A stretch of 27,438 nt of DNA, taken from assembly GCA_964570785.1 (NCBI GenBank), contig CAZMZG010000019.1, forward strand, positions 1-27,438. Reading direction: 5' to 3'. The translations under genes and the position numbers were made by a program. The number at the start of each line of letters is the position of its first letter. The first letter of the stretch is position 1. Shown piece after piece: positions 15,428 through 22,575 of this stretch. The notes under the pieces were generated by a model, which had not been told where the DNA came from, made no database searches, and saw nothing but the letters and a program-made list of their open reading frames with translations. This stretch comes from Thermatribacter sp964570785. GTDB lineage: Bacteria > Atribacterota > Atribacteria > Atribacterales > Thermatribacteraceae.

Positions 15428-16394
15428 ATTCTCTTCGCCTCCATTTGATCATATCCACAAAAGCCTCTAAACGAGTTACCACACCCGCCTCTCCGGTATG
15501 TTCATCAATTTCCAAGCGCAAGTAGGGTAAGCCTTTTCTTTCTCTTTTCAAAGAACGTTCTATTACTTCTCCAACCAGGGAGTCTGGGCCGCATTCGAAA
15601 GAAACAAGGTGTATCAAGCCTTGAACTTCTTTCTTACCATCACGAATGAAATGTAGAGCTGTGCCCAATATTTCGTTGGAAATGGTCCAAAAGCTGACTT
15701 TGGGAACCAGCTTAAGCGCTCTACGGATCTCTCTCTCAGGAAGCATCTCAGAAACAAATACCGAAAAACCCAGATCGGCTAACTTTTGCACAACGTTCAT
15801 ATTGATGTAACTATCGCTAACCAGGTAAGGATGACCCAGAAGGAGAATTTTTTCCGGAAAAGCCGGAAAAGGCTTTTTGCCATCAATGAGGACCTCAGGA
15901 AGCAGGCCAGAGCGAACTTTTTCTCTAAAATCCCGGTGCTTTTCTTCAGCCAGAGAAAGAGCACGCATTGTTTCGCGTTCACTCTTTCCCAGCTTGCGCC
16001 CGATCTCCAGGTACCCCTGTATCCAGCCCCGCACTCCGCGATCCCGCATATTTACTTCGCTGTCCAGCAAATTTTCATCAGGATACCTAAACAGGTTACG
16101 GACAATGTCCGGAAGTCCCAGAATCTTGGGGCAATTGTATTCGTTTTTATGAAAGCTCACCATCCTGGGCAGAAATAAAAAATCCACCTTATCAATTAAA
16201 GAAAAAACATGACCCAGGAAAACTTTAACTGGAAAACAAATCTCATCAACACTATTGGTAAGTCCCCAATGCACTACTTCTTTGTTGGTGGGTGGTGAAA
16301 CCACCACCTCAAAACCCAGCTCCTCCAGAAAAGTCTTCCATAGGAAATAAAATCGATAAAACAACAACCCCCTTGGAAGGCCTATTTTTTTCAC
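15393..16394 (-). CDS. DUF2229-type CoA-activase-associated protein, copy 1
   Basis: A 333-residue paralogue of the following gene. It begins KKIGLPRGLLFYRF and has cysteines C53 (DEICFPVKV), C88 (YNCPKILG) and one near 269 (FECGPDSL), plus the C-terminal block EIDEHTGEAGVVTRLEAFVD. The start is GTG 16394 with GGAG 8 bases upstream. It is the first gene of the cluster DUF2229-DUF2229-activator-REC/GGDEF, transcribed from the promoter at 16449-16477. In many Firmicutes equivalent domains occur in one very large polypeptide; here they are separate genes. The actual substrate is not known for this family. Confidence 0.87.
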   Translation of the reverse strand: MKKIGLPRGLLFYRFYFLWKTFLEELGFEVVVSPPTNKEVVHWGLTNSVDEICFPVKVFLGHVFSLIDKVDFLFLPRMVSFHKNEYNCPKILGLPDIVRNLFRYPDENLLDSEVNMRDRGVRGWIQGYLEIGRKLGKSERETMRALSLAEEKHRDFREKVRSGLLPEVLIDGKKPFPAFPEKILLLGHPYLVSDSYINMNVVQKLADLGFSVFVSEMLPEREIRRALKLVPKVSFWTISNEILGTALHFIRDGKKEVQGLIHLVSFECGPDSLVGEVIERSLKRERKGLPYLRLEIDEHTGEAGVVTRLEAFVDMIKWRRREFESNFSSSSAP

Positions 16395-16448
16395 TTTGCA
16401 CTCTCCGTCTTTCTATCTTCTATCATTTAAATTTATTAACATCGTTAT

Positions 16449-16477
16449 ATTATATGTATTCCCGCGCAAAATGACAA
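16449..16477 (-). promoter_or_regulatory. Promoter of the DUF2229-activase-diguanylate cyclase operon
   Basis: TTGTCA (16472-16477) and a perfect TATAAT (16449-16454) are 17 bp apart on the minus strand, overlapping the last codons of the peptidase gene. Transcription would start near 16442, about 48 bases before GTG 16394. Confidence 0.7.
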
Positions 16478-17496
16478 AGCACTTCCACCAAACTTTCCAG
16501 GTCTCTAAGACTAAGCACTTCATGTGGAGAATGAGCCATGGCCAGATCTCCAGCACCAAAAACCACGGTGGGAATCCCTTTCAGGTTCAGATAAGTAGCA
16601 TCCGTCCAGGAAGGCATGCCTGAGAAGACCGGTTTTTCGCCAAACACCTTGTCAAAAGCCTTTCCAAGGCAGGAAACTACCTCTTCTCCTTCAGAAAGAG
16701 CAAAAGCCGGATTCTCATCGAGAACCTCAAAATGCACTTCTTTTTGTTCAAGCAGGAAAGTAACTTCCCGTTTAACTTCCTGCAGCTTCCGTGGGGGAGC
16801 AAAAGGGAAAGAGCACTCTATAACACAGCCATCTGGAACCACGTAACTGGTCTCTCCTCCTTCAATTCTGCCAACCATAAGAGAAAGAGGCGGGCAAAAC
16901 AGAGGATTTGCCTTCCAACTTGCAACCAGACTCTTGCATTCCGAAAGCAACTTACAGGAAAAGCTAATGGGGTTTACAGCGCTCTTTTGAAAAGCACCAT
17001 GGCGAACCAGCCCTTCAAGGGTTATGCGCACCTCAACATCCCCAGCTAAGAGATTGGCTATGGAGAGCTGGGTAGGCTCAAGCACCACCGCACCTTTAAA
17101 CTCGCGATGCGCCTCAAAATGCCAGGAACCAGCCCCGCTGGTTTCTTCTTCGGAAAAGAAGGCCAGCGCAAAAGGTGCTTCCACCCTGGAAACTGCACCA
17201 AGTAATGCTGCAATTTGCCCTCTTACATCCACCACTCCCGGACCATACAAAAACCCGCTCTTCAAAGTAAGCTGGTTAGGACGACCACCGTAGTAAACAT
17301 CAACATGGGTAGCTATAAGGAAAGGTGCTTCACCTCGATAAGCGTAAAGGTTGAAACGTCCCGGGTCATATTCCTGCCAGGAAATATCAAAGCCTTTCCT
17401 CTTCAGAAAAAGAGCTATCCAGGAAAGAATGCTCTCTTCCTGACCACTGGGTGAGTAGAATTTGTAGAGCTCCTCAAGAATTTCCACCGCCTGCAT
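16450..17496 (-). CDS. M20-family metallopeptidase/deacylase (LysK/ArgE-like)
   Basis: Zinc-dependent amidohydrolase of about 348 residues. Metal and catalytic residues are visible in order: His and Asp in ATHVDVYY, Asp in GPGVVDVRGQ, the Glu pair in FFSEEETSG, Glu in VVLEPTQ, and the last His in MAHSPHEVLSL. The closest resemblance is to LysK-type hydrolases and acetylornithine/acetyl-lysine deacetylases, so release of an acyl group from an amino acid is plausible; a dipeptidase is the alternative. The frame is open to 17655, but those extra 53 residues overlap the acetyltransferase and lack family similarity. ATG 17496, with AAGGTG 7 bases before it, gives the normal start MQAVEILEELYKFYSPSGQ and a 23-base overlap with the acetyltransferase. 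Confidence 0.9.
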   Translation of the reverse strand: MQAVEILEELYKFYSPSGQEESILSWIALFLKRKGFDISWQEYDPGRFNLYAYRGEAPFLIATHVDVYYGGRPNQLTLKSGFLYGPGVVDVRGQIAALLGAVSRVEAPFALAFFSEEETSGAGSWHFEAHREFKGAVVLEPTQLSIANLLAGDVEVRITLEGLVRHGAFQKSAVNPISFSCKLLSECKSLVASWKANPLFCPPLSLMVGRIEGGETSYVVPDGCVIECSFPFAPPRKLQEVKREVTFLLEQKEVHFEVLDENPAFALSEGEEVVSCLGKAFDKVFGEKPVFSGMPSWTDATYLNLKGIPTVVFGAGDLAMAHSPHEVLSLRDLESLVEVLCHFAREYI

Positions 17497-17986
17497 CCTC
17501 AAACACCTTCTCCATACGCACCCACTTTCCCCACTGTCCTTTTTTCTGAAAACCATTCCGGAGATAAAAATCAATAGCACGCTGATTCCTCTCGCCAACC
17601 CACAGGCCAATTCTCTTTCGACCTTTACCCAAAAGGTAATCAAGGGCTTCTTCAAAAAGCATTTTGCCTATGCCTCTTCCCTGAGCAGAGCTCTCCACCA
17701 CAAACTCGTGAATCTCGCCCATGGGTTCCCCGTCTTCAACCCAATTACTGTGCACACTTATAAAACCTACTGCTTTGCCACCCTGGAAAGCTACCAGAAA
17801 ACCCTGAGGATCTCCGTTGTAGAGCCACTTCAGATACTGCCTGATGCGAGAAGAACGGTCATAGCAATACTCAGAAAGATCGGAACCAGAATATGCATCT
17901 CGATAAACTGCCTCAAACTCGGACAATCGGTTTCTAAACTCAAGTGGAGAAAGTCTTCTTATTTTTACATCCAGTGCTTTAACCAT
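17474..17986 (-). CDS. GNAT-family N-acetyltransferase
   Basis: A 170-residue acetyltransferase. The acetyl-CoA-binding motif is SAQGRGIGKMLFEEAL (residues about 105-120), preceded by the strand IHEFVVES and followed by NQRAIDFYLRNGFQKKG, all standard for GNAT fold motifs A and B. Start ATG 17986 has GGTGAG 6 bases upstream. It is cotranscribed and overlaps with the M20 hydrolase, so the pair may act on related acylated amino compounds; that link is inference. The substrate cannot be read from sequence. Confidence 0.9.
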   Translation of the reverse strand: MVKALDVKIRRLSPLEFRNRLSEFEAVYRDAYSGSDLSEYCYDRSSRIRQYLKWLYNGDPQGFLVAFQGGKAVGFISVHSNWVEDGEPMGEIHEFVVESSAQGRGIGKMLFEEALDYLLGKGRKRIGLWVGERNQRAIDFYLRNGFQKKGQWGKWVRMEKVFEDAGGGNS

Positions 17987-18009
17987 CGAAAACTCACCGA
18001 AAGAGAAAT

Positions 18010-18037
18010 ATTCTAACTCTAAGCAATTATCTCACAA
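18010..18037 (-). promoter_or_regulatory. Promoter of the acetyltransferase-peptidase unit
   Basis: TTGTGA (18032-18037) and TAGAAT (18010-18015), separated by 16 bp on the minus strand, place the start about 18 bases before ATG 17986. Confidence 0.5.
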
Positions 18038-18090
18038 ATCAGGCTTTCTTTAAAATGGCCATAGAAAAGTAGGGTAGGTTAGAAAGGTTA

Positions 18091-18279
18091 TTACTTCCTT
18101 TTTCCCGAAGTTCTCACCAGACCTACCGGAACATCAGGACCTCGATGTTTTGCAAAAACTGACTTCAAAAAATCCAGTTTTTCTGCTTTGATCAAACGAT
18201 TCAAAATTCCCAGCAGAGTTTCGCGGTTGCCTTCAAGCTTAGCATTCAACCTCGATGCTATCTCTTCGGGAGAAAACAA
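18091..18279 (-). CDS. Short unrecognised protein or 5'-truncated gene remnant
   Basis: A 62-codon frame beginning at TTG 18279 (FSPEEIASRLNAKLEGNRE) and ending GLVRTSGKRK. No SD is visible. The same frame stays open for another 23 codons upstream (to the TAA at 18349-18351), including GAEAGATTASDVRG, but contains no ATG, GTG or TTG there. This suggests the C-terminal piece of a longer gene that has lost its start. The composition is protein-like (mixed charge, helical). I do not recognise the family. It sits in a low-density patch beside another short frame, so decay or rearrangement is likely. Confidence 0.35.
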   Translation of the reverse strand: MFSPEEIASRLNAKLEGNRETLLGILNRLIKAEKLDFLKSVFAKHRGPDVPVGLVRTSGKRK

Positions 18280-18291
18280 ACCGCGTACATC

Positions 18292-18316
18292 GGAAGCAGT
18301 GGTCGCCCCTGCTTCC
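18292..18316. repeat. Inverted repeat inside the low-density patch
   Basis: GGAAGCAG (18292-18299) and CTGCTTCC (18309-18316) are exact inverse copies around a 9-base loop. No T-run follows on either strand. It lies within the extended open frame of the 18091-18279 remnant. Confidence 0.4.
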
Positions 18317-18379
18317 GCTCCTATAAAATGAGCGAGCGAGCCAGGGCGTTAACTCCCCGCCATTGACCCCCAGGGTAAA

Positions 18380-18532
18380 GTGTTAAAAGAACTGTACCTC
18401 CCAGGAAATCAATTGGCAGTTTTTGAGTTTTCAAAGGAGGAAGTAAGGCGCTATCGCCATCCAAAAAGTGGAAATTTGATGCAACATGCTTTCTTTAAAA
18501 ACTTGCGCCGCCCTGAACTTTATCAGGTCTAA
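18380..18532 (+). CDS. Possible small basic protein (50 aa) or gene fragment
   Basis: A plus-strand frame from GTG 18380 to TAA 18530-18532. It begins VLKELYLPGNQLAVFEFSKE and ends RRPELYQV. The frame is open back to 18353 but has no better start. AGGG precedes the GTG at a short distance, so initiation is weak. The residue composition, with aromatic, basic and helical stretches, looks like true protein rather than noise, but no family is recognised. It could be a remnant of a mobile or degraded gene next to the 18091-18279 fragment. Confidence 0.3.
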   Translation: MLKELYLPGNQLAVFEFSKEEVRRYRHPKSGNLMQHAFFKNLRRPELYQV

Positions 18533-18613
18533 AAAACAAAGATTCACGAGCTTTCCCGGTTTTGAGTGATAAAATAAATTTACAAAAATTTCCTCTAATT
18601 TCTCTACCAGTAA

Positions 18614-18642
18614 TTGACTTTACAAAAAGTAAAACCTATACT
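18614..18642 (+). promoter_or_regulatory. nrdRDG promoter
   Basis: TTGACT (18614-18619) and TATACT (18637-18642) are 17 bp apart, each matching 5 of 6 consensus bases. The start would be near 18649, about 40 bases before the nrdR ATG. Confidence 0.7.
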
Positions 18643-18655
18643 ATATATAGGTTTT
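18631..18655. promoter_or_regulatory. Palindromic operator over the nrdR -10 box (candidate NrdR site)
   Basis: AAAACCTATA (18631-18640) and TATAGGTTTT (18646-18655) are exact inverse repeats around CTATA. The core CTATATATAG resembles the AT-rich centre of known NrdR boxes, which look like ACACTATATATTGTGT. It covers the -10 box, the position used by NrdR for ATP/dATP-dependent repression. Only one good copy is seen, while NrdR boxes usually occur as a pair. Confidence 0.6.
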
Positions 18656-18689
18656 TAAAATCATACTAATCCTACATATTGGGGTTATT

Positions 18690-19175
18690 ATGCACTGTCC
18701 TTACTGTGGTGAGCCAGACTCGCGGGTGATTGACACCAGAGTCGTTGAGAACGGCTATAGTGTGCGCAGGCGCAGAGAGTGCCAGAGCTGCCACCGTCGC
18801 TTCACGACTTATGAACGCTGCGAACGAGAACCCTTAGTGGTGATCAAAAAAAGCGGCAACCGACAGTTATTTGACCGCAAAAAAATTCTCAATGGCCTCT
18901 TGAAAGCCTGCGAGAAAAGACCTGTATCCACAGAAACTTTAGAAGCCGTGGCCAGCGAAGTTGAAAAAGAACTTCAGGAAGAGGGTTTTGAAGAAGTGCC
19001 CTCCTCGTATATTGGCGAAAAGGTCATGGACAAGCTCGAAAAAATTGACCAGGTGGCTTATGTGCGCTTTGCCTCAGTCTACCGCGAATTTCGCGATGTA
19101 GACCAGTTCATAGAAATTTTAGGTTCTTTAGTTAAAGAGGAAAAAAGGGGGTTTAAAAATGGAGGAAACTCATGA
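18690..19175 (+). CDS. nrdR: Ribonucleotide reductase transcriptional repressor NrdR
   Basis: A 161-residue regulator that represses ribonucleotide reductase genes in response to dATP/ATP. An N-terminal zinc ribbon has C3, C6, C31 and C34 (HCPYCG and ECQSCHRRFTTYER). An ATP-cone follows (about 46-140) with VIKKSGNRQLFDRKKI and the conserved QVAYVRFASVYREF. The length is slightly above the usual 150-155. The SD before ATG 18690 is weak (GGGG 6 bases upstream). It heads an operon with nrdD and nrdG and overlaps nrdD by 17 bases. Confidence 0.97.
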   Translation: MHCPYCGEPDSRVIDTRVVENGYSVRRRRECQSCHRRFTTYERCEREPLVVIKKSGNRQLFDRKKILNGLLKACEKRPVSTETLEAVASEVEKELQEEGFEEVPSSYIGEKVMDKLEKIDQVAYVRFASVYREFRDVDQFIEILGSLVKEEKRGFKNGGNS

Positions 19176-21267
19176 CCTACTTGCTCCTCAGCAGGTGCAA
19201 AAGAGGGATGGAAGGATTGTGCCCTTTGATAGAGCTCGTATTGAGCGAGCTATCTACAAAGCCTTTCAGGCTGTGGGGGAAGAAACGGCAAGCATTCCCG
19301 AAGAATTGAGTAAAATAGTAACCGCGAAGCTATTCGAAAAGTTTGGCTCGGATGCAACAGTAAACATTGAAACCATCCAGGACTTTGTTGAAGAAACACT
19401 GATTGAAAATGGTTTTTCCAAAGTAGCCAAAGCTTACATCCTCTATCGCCGTAAACGCCAGGAATTGAGAGAGGCTCTGCAGGCCAGAGTGGACATAGAA
19501 AAAATCGTCCAAGAATATCTCTTGCAAGCAGACTGGCGCACCCAGGAAAATTCTAACACTACTTACTCTTACCCTGGCCTGGTTCTACATGTTGCGGGTT
19601 CCGTAATGGCCAATTACACCCTAAACCGCATTTATCCAGACGAAGTCAAAGAAGCACACATCAACGCTGACATTCACATCCACGATCTTTCTTACGGGCT
19701 AACTGCATATTGCGCAGGCTGGTCGCTGGAACAGTTAATCCGCGAAGGGTTTGGGGGAGTAAAAGATAAAATAGCCGCTGGACCAGCCAAACACCTTTCT
19801 GCTTTAACCGGGCAAATGGTCAATTTTCTGGGCACCATGCAGATGGAGTTTGCCGGAGCTCAGGCTTTTAATTCTGTTGACACCTACCTTGCTCCTTTTG
19901 TTCGTTTTGATCGGCTTAATTATCGAATGGTCAAACAGCTTATTCAGCAAATGGTTTTTGCCATGAATGTGCCTTCTCGCTGGGGAAGTCAAGCACCTTT
20001 TATCAACTTTTCCTTCGACTGGATTGTGCCCGAAGATATGCGTGAGCGTCCAGTAGTAATAGGTGGGAAGGAAAGACCGGATCTGGGCACCTATGGCGAC
20101 TACCAGGAAGAAATGGATATGATCAACAAGGCATTTCTTGAGGTTATGCTGGAAGGTGATTATGAAGGAAGAGTCTTCTCCTTTCCCATACCCACCTACA
20201 ATATAACCTCTGATTTCCCTTGGGAATCAGAAAATGCTCAGCTTCTCTGGAAACTCACTGCAAAGTACGGTGTGCCTTACTTCCAGAATTTCATTTCTAC
20301 AGACATGAACCCGGGTGATGTTCGCTCCATGTGCTGTCGCCTGCAGCTGGACCTGCGTACCCTGCGCAATCGCTTTGGGGGTCTCTTTGGCTCAGCAGAT
20401 AAAACTGGTTCCATCGGAGTGGTCACCATCAACCTGCCCCGGATTGGCTACTTGAGCAAATCCGAAAAAGAATTTTTCGCTCGCCTCAAACGAGCCATGT
20501 ACGTAGCAAAAACAGCCCTGGAAATCAAGCGCAAAGTTATCGAGCGCAACATGAAAAATGGCCTTCTTCCCTACACACGGAGATACCTGGGAACTTTTCG
20601 CAATCACTTCTCAACTATTGGTCTTGTGGGCATGAACGAAGCCTGTCTTAATTTCTTAGGAGTATCCATAGCTCATCCCGAAGGAAAAGCTTTTGCAATT
20701 AAAGTTCTGAACTTTATGAGAGAACTGCTTGCTGACTTTCAGGAAGAAACGGGCAACCTGTACAACCTTGAAGCAACCCCAGCAGAAGGTGCCAGCTACC
20801 GCCTGGCACGTCACGACAAAAAAAGGTTCCCCGACATCATAACTGCTGGCGAAAACGAGCCTTATTATACAAACAGCACCTACCTTCCTGTTAACTACAC
20901 TGAAGACCCCTTCGAAGCATTGGAACACCAGAAAGATCTGCAGACACTCTATACAGGAGGCACTGTCTTTCATCTCTTTTTGCCTGAAACCCCTCATCCC
21001 CAAACCGTAAAGCTTTTTATCAAAAGAGCTTTTGAAAACTATCCCATCCCCTATTTGACTATCACTCCCACTTTTTCAGTCTGCCCCAACCATGGGTATC
21101 TGTCCGGCAAAACTTTCATCTGCCCTCACTGTAATCAGGAAACAGAAGTTTATTCTCGAGTGGTGGGTTACTATCGCCCGGTAAGGCGCTGGAACCGGGG
21201 CAAACAAGAAGAATTCAGGAAACGCAGAGAATACCAGCTTGAAAAAGCAAAGGTCTTGGGAGCCTGA
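19159..21267 (+). CDS. nrdD: Anaerobic ribonucleoside-triphosphate reductase, class III
   Basis: A 702-residue glycyl-radical enzyme that reduces ribonucleoside triphosphates to deoxyribonucleotides without oxygen. An N-terminal ATP-cone (about 10-100, QKRDGRIVPFDRARIERAI) gives allosteric control. The active-site cysteine lies in RSMCCRLQLDLR. A C-terminal zinc region has CPNHGYLSG and ICPHCNQ, then the radical glycine at about 670 in RVVGYYRP. The chosen start ATG 19159 has AGGGGG 7 bases upstream within the end of nrdR. The ATG in the ATGA at the nrdR stop is out of frame. It is followed by nrdG after a 24-base inverted repeat. Confidence 0.97.
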   Translation: MEETHDLLAPQQVQKRDGRIVPFDRARIERAIYKAFQAVGEETASIPEELSKIVTAKLFEKFGSDATVNIETIQDFVEETLIENGFSKVAKAYILYRRKRQELREALQARVDIEKIVQEYLLQADWRTQENSNTTYSYPGLVLHVAGSVMANYTLNRIYPDEVKEAHINADIHIHDLSYGLTAYCAGWSLEQLIREGFGGVKDKIAAGPAKHLSALTGQMVNFLGTMQMEFAGAQAFNSVDTYLAPFVRFDRLNYRMVKQLIQQMVFAMNVPSRWGSQAPFINFSFDWIVPEDMRERPVVIGGKERPDLGTYGDYQEEMDMINKAFLEVMLEGDYEGRVFSFPIPTYNITSDFPWESENAQLLWKLTAKYGVPYFQNFISTDMNPGDVRSMCCRLQLDLRTLRNRFGGLFGSADKTGSIGVVTINLPRIGYLSKSEKEFFARLKRAMYVAKTALEIKRKVIERNMKNGLLPYTRRYLGTFRNHFSTIGLVGMNEACLNFLGVSIAHPEGKAFAIKVLNFMRELLADFQEETGNLYNLEATPAEGASYRLARHDKKRFPDIITAGENEPYYTNSTYLPVNYTEDPFEALEHQKDLQTLYTGGTVFHLFLPETPHPQTVKLFIKRAFENYPIPYLTITPTFSVCPNHGYLSGKTFICPHCNQETEVYSRVVGYYRPVRRWNRGKQEEFRKRREYQLEKAKVLGA

Positions 21268-21281
21268 TCTATCAGGCTCCC
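21258..21281 (+). repeat. Perfect inverted repeat spanning the nrdD stop codon
   Basis: GGGAGCCTGAT-CT-ATCAGGCTCCC has 11-bp arms and a 2-base centre; in RNA the stem would close with about a 4-base loop. It contains the last nrdD codons and TGA and ends 10 bases before the nrdG ATG. There is no T-run, so it is not a standard terminator. Confidence 0.75.
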
Positions 21282-21291
21282 CGAGTGCACA

Positions 21292-21990
21292 ATGTTTCGT
21301 GGATGGCAAAAAGCAAGTTACATAGATTATCCAGCCAAAATCAGTACCCTGCTCTTTGTGGGTGGCTGTAATTTCTATTGTCCTTACTGCCAAAACCCGG
21401 AGCTGGTTAAAGATTGGCAAAAGCTGCCTTTAATTGAAGAAAACATGGTTCGTGAGTTTCTCATCAAGCGCAAAGCCTTCATTGATGCAATTTGTATAAG
21501 CGGTGGAGAACCACTGCTGCATTTCGAAAAATTATTTTCTTTTCTGGAATGGGCAAAAAAAGAAAATTTCTTAATCAAAATAGATACCAACGGTAGTTTC
21601 CCAAATAGAGTTAAAGAACTTGAAAAAGAAGGGCTTGTGGACTACTGGGCCATAGACTTTAAAGTACCGCCAGAAAATTACTCCTTAGTAGCACCCCAAA
21701 CATTCCACAAAGGGTTTCTCAAAACTCTGGAACTTACCTTAAATTTTCCCTCTCACAAAGTAGAGTTTCGAACCACCATTTACCCTCCTTTTCATACCTT
21801 GAAAACCTTAGAAGAAATGGCCCAATACCTACAAAAAGCCCCTCTCTGGTACTGGCAAAATTTTCAAAAGCAGAAAACTCTTACCGAGGAAGCACAAAAA
21901 GTCAACCCTTACCCAATAGCAACCCTCAAAGCCTGGGCAGAAGAAATCAATTCCAAACTGGGAAGAAAACTGGCACGCATCCGCGAATGA
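21292..21990 (+). CDS. nrdG: Anaerobic ribonucleotide reductase activating protein (radical SAM)
   Basis: A 232-residue radical-SAM protein whose [4Fe-4S] cysteines are C26, C30 and C33 (GGCNFYCPYCQN, the CxxxCxxC form). The SAM-binding GGEP motif is in ISGGEPLLH. It generates the glycyl radical on NrdD using S-adenosylmethionine and an electron. The N-terminus (FRGWQKASYIDYPAKIST) is typical of the longer NrdG2-like activases. No good SD precedes ATG 21292, and the upstream hairpin lies close by, so lower expression than nrdD is likely. It converges with the hxlB-like gene with only 6 bases between stops. Confidence 0.95.
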   Translation: MFRGWQKASYIDYPAKISTLLFVGGCNFYCPYCQNPELVKDWQKLPLIEENMVREFLIKRKAFIDAICISGGEPLLHFEKLFSFLEWAKKENFLIKIDTNGSFPNRVKELEKEGLVDYWAIDFKVPPENYSLVAPQTFHKGFLKTLELTLNFPSHKVEFRTTIYPPFHTLKTLEEMAQYLQKAPLWYWQNFQKQKTLTEEAQKVNPYPIATLKAWAEEINSKLGRKLARIRE

Positions 21991-21996
21991 ATATGC

Positions 21997-22575
21997 TCAC
22001 TCCAGGTTAGCATGTCGACGCATCATTTCTAAATATGCCTCTTCCTTTCTATCCCAGATAAGGTAAAGTATGCAAGCATCAAAGAGGATGAACAGTGCGT
22101 CTTCAAAGCGAGTCCCGCTACCATTTGCAAAAAGCTGAACGCTGGGTGGTGCATCCTCACTTTTAAGCGGAACCACCAGATCAGCAACTTTGGCAAGCGG
22201 TGTATTAACCTTTCCAGTAAAAGCAACTACTCGGGCACCAAACTTTTTAGCTTTTTCGCTAAAAAGCAATACTGAAGAAGTGGCACCTGAACCACTGGCT
22301 ACTACCAGAATATCACCTTTGCCAATTGAAGGACAATCCACCTCTCCAACAATATGCACCCTGTATCCAAGATGCATGAGTCGCATGGCAAAAGCTTTTA
22401 GAATTAAGAAGCTTCTCCCCCGGGCCCAGAAAAAAAGGCGCCTGCCTTTCCAATCCGAAGCAACCTCCTGCAAAAGCCCGGACAATGCTTTCTTATCTAC
22501 TCTCTCAAGAAGCGAACCAGCCTCGTCCAGCACTACTTTCAAAACCGAAGAAAAATCAGGCAGATCCATACTCAT
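21997..22575 (-). CDS. hxlB: 6-phospho-3-hexuloisomerase (SIS domain)
   Basis: A SIS-domain sugar isomerase of about 192 residues. GRSFLILKAFAMRLMHLGY and VVASGSGATSSVL match the PHI family, which interconverts 3-hexulose-6-phosphate and fructose-6-phosphate in the ribulose monophosphate pathway. Ser of SGSG binds the phosphate. The start should be ATG 22575 rather than TTG 22578, because GAGGAGG lies 7 bases before the ATG. It overlaps the preceding 3-hexulose-6-phosphate synthase gene by 20 bases, the expected partner. Confidence 0.88.
   Translation of the reverse strand: MSMDLPDFSSVLKVVLDEAGSLLERVDKKALSGLLQEVASDWKGRRLFFWARGRSFLILKAFAMRLMHLGYRVHIVGEVDCPSIGKGDILVVASGSGATSSVLLFSEKAKKFGARVVAFTGKVNTPLAKVADLVVPLKSEDAPPSVQLFANGSGTRFEDALFILFDACILYLIWDRKEEAYLEMMRRHANLE

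Larger units (their letters stand above)
18353..18689. other. Stretch before nrdR with no confidently called gene
   Basis: Apart from the doubtful 50-codon plus-strand frame (18380-18532), this stretch holds no gene. From about 18540 it is AT-rich and ends with the nrdR promoter and palindrome. The opposing frames of the patch meet at GTTAAC (18348-18353), whose symmetric stop codons close both. Confidence 0.5.

Noticed and set aside
16450..17655. Long N-terminal extension of the M20 peptidase with an apparent hydrophobic segment
   Set aside because: The extra 53 residues come from the overlapping acetyltransferase gene read in another frame; ATG 17496 has an SD and the normal family start.
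21258..21281. Intrinsic terminator between nrdD and nrdG
   Set aside because: The stem is perfect but no T-run follows on either strand, and the nrdG start is 10 bases later.
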